Shown in pieces: positions 59,389-64,000 of a DNA stretch of 64,000 bases. The notes beneath the pieces are model-generated. The model ran no database searches. It was not told where the DNA came from and was given only the letters and a program-made list of their open reading frames with translations. The stretch covers positions 22,666,001 to 22,730,000 of the forward strand of contig JAPQWV010000012.1 in assembly GCA_027422505.1 (NCBI GenBank), written 5' to 3'. Origin of the DNA: Craterostigma plantagineum (taxonomy: Eukaryota > Streptophyta > Magnoliopsida > Lamiales > Linderniaceae). Every line of letters begins with the position of its first letter. The stretch's first letter is position 1. Position numbers and translations under genes: made by a program.

Positions 59389-61214
59389 TGATGAACGTAT
59401 TTTCTTACATTTATATATGTTACATTTAAGTCGTTTGCTAGTTAAGTGAAGCCGTTTGGATTATTTTTGTGCTATAATATGGTTTCACAACAAAATCAAA
59501 CGTTTTACGGCAGTTTTGCGACAGTTTCTTATTTCTCAATGATCACGGGGTAAATGACGTCCGATGGACCTGAAATTGTAACCATAGATAGAGGACTTGT
59601 TAATATTGATTCTTTCCAAAGGGATTTTTAATCCGAGGTCTAGAATGGGAGATATGAATTTTGAATGTGCTGCTGTTTTACAGAAAATTAGTCACGCCCG
59701 TGAATGGTTTGTACGAGGCCGTGAAGAGCACCAGAGAGCTGTTTTCTTACCCGATTGTGTCACGGCCGTGAACATTGATCAACTAGGCCGTTAAGGGTGC
59801 TTCATGGCCGTGAAAGGTGGGCAGAAACCCATTTTCTAACCCCCGAACGCTTCACGGCCGTGAATTGTGGCTATCGAGGCCGTGAACACGGGCAGAGACG
59901 TTGTTTTCCTCAGGTTTTATGTTGTCACGGCCGTGAAGAACCATAAACGAGGCCGTGAACATCCCGTGGACATGTTTAAAGTCAAGAACATGAAAAGAAA
60001 GCGACTTCAACTTATCTTATCATCTTGGAAATGAAACTAGGGATAAGAAATCTCTTTTGGTGGCTCAATGGTTGCAAATCATCACTTTGGAGGCTATAAT
60101 CTTTCAAGCATGGGAGACAAGAAATCTGATTTTGGCAACTCCTTGGAACTGACGTTGAAAAGAAGAGCAAAAGAGGTGATGAAAACTCTATATAAGGAGC
60201 CAACGTGAGGAAGAGCTGGGGGAGAGAAAAAAAACGGAGGTACGTTAAAAACACCATTAAGCTCGTATACATACGTTGCCTTTCCAAGATCCAAGAACAC
60301 TTAGTTGCTTATTACGTGCTCGATAAAAGTCCTCAACGAAGAACGTGGATTAACCTCGAAGTTGAATTCAGGGAAGTATTTATGTTGTATTCGATGTTAA
60401 TTACGTGCTTTGTTGTGATGATAATGAGTAGCTAAATCTATTGTATTTGAGATGAGATGAACCCTAGCGCGATCGATCGTATGTTTACGTGTATTTGATG
60501 TATTACTATTGTTACAACTCGTTTATGAAACATATGATTTTGATTATGTCTATGTGATTAAAATCATCTAGTTAGCTTGATCATGTCTATGTGTTTAAGT
60601 TAGCGTAGTCCGGGAAATCGTACGCTACGCTCGAGAGAAGGGCGGACGATTAAACCACTCGTAAACGAGCGGAATAAACTCATCGCTAGAGATAGGTTGA
60701 ACTACCCCGCCGGATTAGAGTCAAATCTAATAGTGGGATTCACCGTGTTTTTAATGCAATCTTCGGTTAAGTAGTTAGGGAAGCTTGCCCGGCTATTTAC
60801 TTAGTTGATTAGTTTTTTGCGAGTCTCGTATGATAAGGCGCAGTTTCGTCATTCGTATGAATTCGTACGCATGTTGTAGGAATCTTCACGATCTAACGAT
60901 AGTGTTGCTTACGTGTACTTGATATATGTGTTGGTCGAGCTAGGGGGATCCGAAGTCTCAAATACGTCTGTTTACATAAGGGTTTTCTTTTCCGTGCTAT
61001 ATTAAGTTGTATTTTCTAAGTATCGTTATTTACCGTTTCAACAATCAAGCATTCGTACTAGGATATTTAAGCAAACGTTTTTCTAATAGTTCTTTTGGGA
61101 TTCGATACTCGAATACTTGCTACGTCTATGCTATTTCGATAGGTACACTTGCCTGTTGAGCGTAGGATATTTCGTTAGTGTTCGTTTTATTTTATTACTC
61201 GATCCGCTCGATCA
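59389..61214 (+). repeat. 3' LTR of the Athila-like element, inserted in a copia element
   Basis: 1,826 bp, starts TGATGAACG after a purine tract and ends GATCCGCTCGATCA, the same ending as the solo LTR at 49891-51554. The U3 region (59690-59960) has about eight GGCCGTGA words, several in full palindromes such as TTCACGGCCGTGAA. A TATA-like CTATATAAGG lies near 60189. Immediately to the right begins the interrupted minus-strand copia coding sequence. Confidence 0.85.
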
Positions 61215-62210
61215 AACGCCGTCTTGATATCAAGCTGTTCTAACTCCAAATCATGCATGGCAAGGAATGCAAGGAATACACGAATAGAGCTATGTCTAAC
61301 GACAGGTGAAAATACGTCATTAAAATCTACACCTTGTACATGACTATAGCCTTTCGCGACTAATCGTGCCTCATACCTTGCATCGTCAGAATCAAATAAA
61401 CCTTTTTTTTTCTTGAAGATCCACTTACATCCGACTATTTCCTTTTTCTTCGGCGGCGAAACAATAATCCAAATATCATTCTTGTGCAGAGACTCCATTT
61501 CTTCATTCGTCGCTACCAGCCACTTATCAAAACTAGCATTGCTTATTGCCCCCAAATAGGTAGAAGGTTCGTCGCCTCCACCTGTTTCTTGTGCCACTGA
61601 TAAAGCGTACGAAACTAAATTTATGTACCACTGTGGTAGTTGAGACTCTCGTCTCTCCCTATCTCCGGCTATAGAATATTCATGCTTGGTACTTTCATCT
61701 TCAACGGGATCTGAATCACGTGCCTCATCCTCTTGATCTGTTGAACTCGTAGCAGGGTCACCTGAAGGATCTTTGTTGATCTCGAGCTCCACCTCGCTGT
61801 GTACACTACCCTTCCTTTCTTGATTTGAGGGATTAGTAGACTCTTTTGAAGGGTGTAACATAGAAGACTCATCAAATGTAACCTCTCTGCTAATTATGAA
61901 GACTTGGGATCAGGATTATAGAGTCTATATCCTTTCACCCCTGAAGCGTAACCGAGAAAAATACATTTCTTAACTCTAGGCTCTAACTTCCCCCGTTTAC
62001 GTGCATATAAGTTGGGCACCCAAACATTCTTAAGTTGGAGTAATCAGCAGGAGTACCTGACCAAGCTTCCTCAGGAGTCTTGAAATTAATCGGTGAACAC
62101 GGTGAGCGGTTGACAATATAACATGCTGCGGCGATAGCTTCAGCCCAAAAATTATTTGCTAACCCAGTGTTTGAGATCATACACCGAACTCTCTCTAAAA
62201 GCATTCGGTT
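61215..62210 (-). pseudogene. Copia integrase end and RT N-terminal remnant
   Basis: 62204-61983 carries the integrase C-terminal part (RVRCMISNTGLANNFWAEA; FKTPEEAWSG). After a shift, 61861-61217 carries an acidic linker and the reverse transcriptase start (EEMESLHKNDIWIIV, GCKWIFKKKKGL, YEARLVAKGYSHVQGVDF, LELEQLDIKTAF). The coding is cut here by the end of the Athila-like LTR, leaving out the YVDD block. Confidence 0.8.
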
Positions 62211-62269
62211 TATTCGCTCGGCAACACCATTTTGTTGAGGTGTTCGAACAGTGTGATGTCAGCAATTCC

Positions 62270-63100
62270 TTAATTCTTGCAGCATTCGTTGAACTCCCTT
62301 CCGCAAAATTCTAAGCCATTATCTGTCCGCAACCGCTTGATCTGTTTTCCTATATGCTTTTCAATCAAAGCTTTCCATTGTTTAAACGTTAGGTAAACTT
62401 CATTCTTCTGTTTAAGAAAATAGACCCAGACTTTCCTTGAAAAATCATCAATGAAAGTCAACATGTATCTTGCACCACCTTTGGACGGAACACGAGAAGG
62501 ACCCCATACATCAGAATGAATATTGTCCAAAGTACCTTTCATTCTGTGGACAGCTGGCGAATTGAAGCTGACTCGTTTCTGCTTCCCAAATACAATATTC
62601 GCAAAAGTCCATCTTACCAGTACTTCGACCGCAAAGTAGGCCCCCGCTTGCTTAAAATCGTCAAGCCTTTTTCTCCCATGTGTCCAAGTCGCATATGCCA
62701 TAATCTCGTGGTATCAACCTCCGTGGATGTCGAAACTATAGCGAAACCTGTAACGGTAGTTCCCTGCAAAATATATAAATTTCCAGACCTGCAAGCTTTC
62801 ATCATGACAAGGGCAACTCTGGCAATCTTTAAAACTCCACCTTTACCTGAGAACCTGCACCCTTGAGATTCAAGTGTGCCTAAAGAGACAATATTTCTCT
62901 TCATATCTGGAACATGTCTGACTTCTGTGAGCGTTCGGATGATTCTATCGAACATCTTGATCCTAACTGTGCCTTTACCAACAACTTTACACGGATCATC
63001 ATTTCCCATTAAGACGTATCCACATCGAATTTTTCATATGTGGAAAAACAATCTCGACTCCGACTTATGTGGTAAGAACAACCTGAATCTAAGATCCACT
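62270..63100 (-). pseudogene. Copia protease and integrase remnant
   Basis: The WILDSGCSYH protease motif is near 63100-63060. The pre-integrase RLWHMRLGHMGEKGL is near 62720-62680, where a frameshift falls. Integrase follows at 62640-62270 with HSDVWGPSRVPSKGG, YFLKQKNEVYLTFKQW and RTDNGLEFCGREF, containing the two catalytic aspartates. A break near 62270-62204 separates the glutamate-containing segment. Confidence 0.75.
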
Positions 63101-63512
63101 CAATATCAGACCTAACAATATTTGCAGTTGCTACAAAAATAGTTCCATCGCTCTCATCAGCAGCTAAACTAGCTTCGACGGGTTTATTAAATTGCTGATT
63201 ATTTTTCTCCTTATTTTTTAATTTAAAACGCTTTAATGTGACCCTTCTTCTTGCAAAAATTACAGACTTTATTTATGTACCTGGATTTCGACCTTTCTTT
63301 AGATCTGCTAGTTTCAACGTCTCTACGTTCTGGTCTTCCCCGTGCAAACAGGCCTTCTGCCTGGCTACCACTTGTTTCTCCCGTTATATCCATGTCTATC
63401 TGTTCTTTCGATTATAACGCAGATTTGACACTAGAATATGATATTGTGTCTTTTCCGTATATAATCGTGTCATGAAAATGTTTTAAAAACGAGGGAAGGG
63501 AACGCAACAATA

Positions 63513-63950
63513 TTATGGCCTGATCTTCGTCGTCACTTTAACTTCTACGTTCGCCAAATCAATAATAATTGAATCGAATTTATCGAGATGCGAGAGTATA
63601 GAAGTAACTTCCGTCATTTTCATACTGTAAAGCTTCTGCTTTAAGTAAAGTCGGTTCTCCTTAGTCTTCTTCATGTAGATAGCTTTTAATGCATGCCACA
63701 TACCCATGACCGTCGTCTCCGTGGCAACTTCTTGTAAAACCTCATAAGAGAGATTTAATATAATAGCCGATCTGGCTTTCTTGTCCAATTCATTAATTTG
63801 ATCGTCCTTCATTTCGGTTGGTTTCTTCTTTGCTCCTTCAAGCGCCACCTCGCAACCGTCTTGAATGAGTATGGCCTCCATCTTGAGAATCCACATTGCA
63901 AGGTTGACATTTCTGTCGAACTTTTCAATTGACATTTTTGTTATCGTCAT
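63513..63950 (-). pseudogene. Copia gag N-terminal remnant
   Basis: A 145-residue frame with KFDRNVNLAMWILKMEAIL, MWHALKAIYMKKTKENRLYLKQ and ILSHLDKFDSIIIDLANVE, typical of copia gag (UBN2-type). A frameshift near 63528 moves the coding into another frame (DQAIILLRSLPS), which continues to a stop near 63408. A knuckle-like CNFCKKKGHIKAF follows near 63255. Confidence 0.75.
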
Positions 63951-64000
63951 GGTGGCTAAAAAATAAATCGGGGTTGGCTCTTATACCAATTTTTTAGGAT

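Larger units (their letters stand above)
61215..63990 (-). mobile_element. Decayed Ty1/copia element on the minus strand, running off the window
   Basis: The order read on the minus strand is gag (63950), zinc knuckle, protease, integrase and reverse transcriptase, cut at 61214 by the Athila-like LTR just after LDIKTAF. A degenerate primer-site-like TTGGTATAAGAGCC at about 63975-63988 suggests that the 5' LTR begins just outside the window. Several stops and frameshifts show it is old. The RT second half, RNase H and 3' LTR are not present to the left. Confidence 0.85.

Overview
This is nuclear DNA from a flowering plant, most likely a eudicot. The evidence is multi-exon genes with short AT-rich introns and close plant homologues (ABCG7, UPL5, a small DnaJ protein, Ycf20-like, SEC12-like), plus plant-type Ty1/copia, Athila-like Ty3/gypsy, MULE, hAT, Harbinger and SINE elements. 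The species cannot be named from the sequence alone.

Layout. 1-1618: intergenic, with a mitochondrial-type tRNA-Tyr remnant. 1619-6130 (-): ABCG7-like half-size ABC transporter with 11 coding exons. 6231-8260: site II-rich promoter, a long tandem array and a minus-strand promoter-like block. 8652-9312: copia-type solo LTR. 9318-13500: intergenic with MITEs. 13513-20194: complete but internally deleted SIRE-like copia element. 20320-24851: MITEs, an LTR-like block, a MULE fragment and a large palindrome. 25165-28764 (-): UPL5-like HECT ubiquitin ligase with one frameshift. 29075-29329: tRNA-derived SINE with a long A tail. 29807-33563 and about 34125-37770: two MULEs carrying Ulp1-protease remnants, the second with a nested hAT MITE. 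38079-45153 (+): five-exon DnaJ gene split by a young 6.2 kb copia element inserted in the splice donor of intron 3. 45362-47395: fold-back element with nested palindromes. 47616-48612: MITE filled with a tandem array. 48864-49316 (+): Ycf20-like plastid protein gene, followed by a minisatellite built from its own 3' end. 49891-51554: Athila-like solo LTR. 52466-55054 (-): SEC12-like WD40 gene. 55397-64000: a single MULE-type terminus, a deleted Athila-like element with its 3' LTR, and a decayed minus-strand copia element that this LTR interrupts and that runs off the window.

The host genes are unrelated housekeeping functions: plastid transport, protein turnover, chaperone, plastid membrane protein and ER-to-Golgi traffic. 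They show no pathway clustering. Transposons make up most of the remainder. The points of most interest are the insertion that copied a splice donor, an LTR-encoded ORF that stops three bases before the gag start, a palindromic GGCCGTGA motif shared by two unrelated LTR families, the fold-back element, and the coding-end minisatellite of the Ycf20-like gene.
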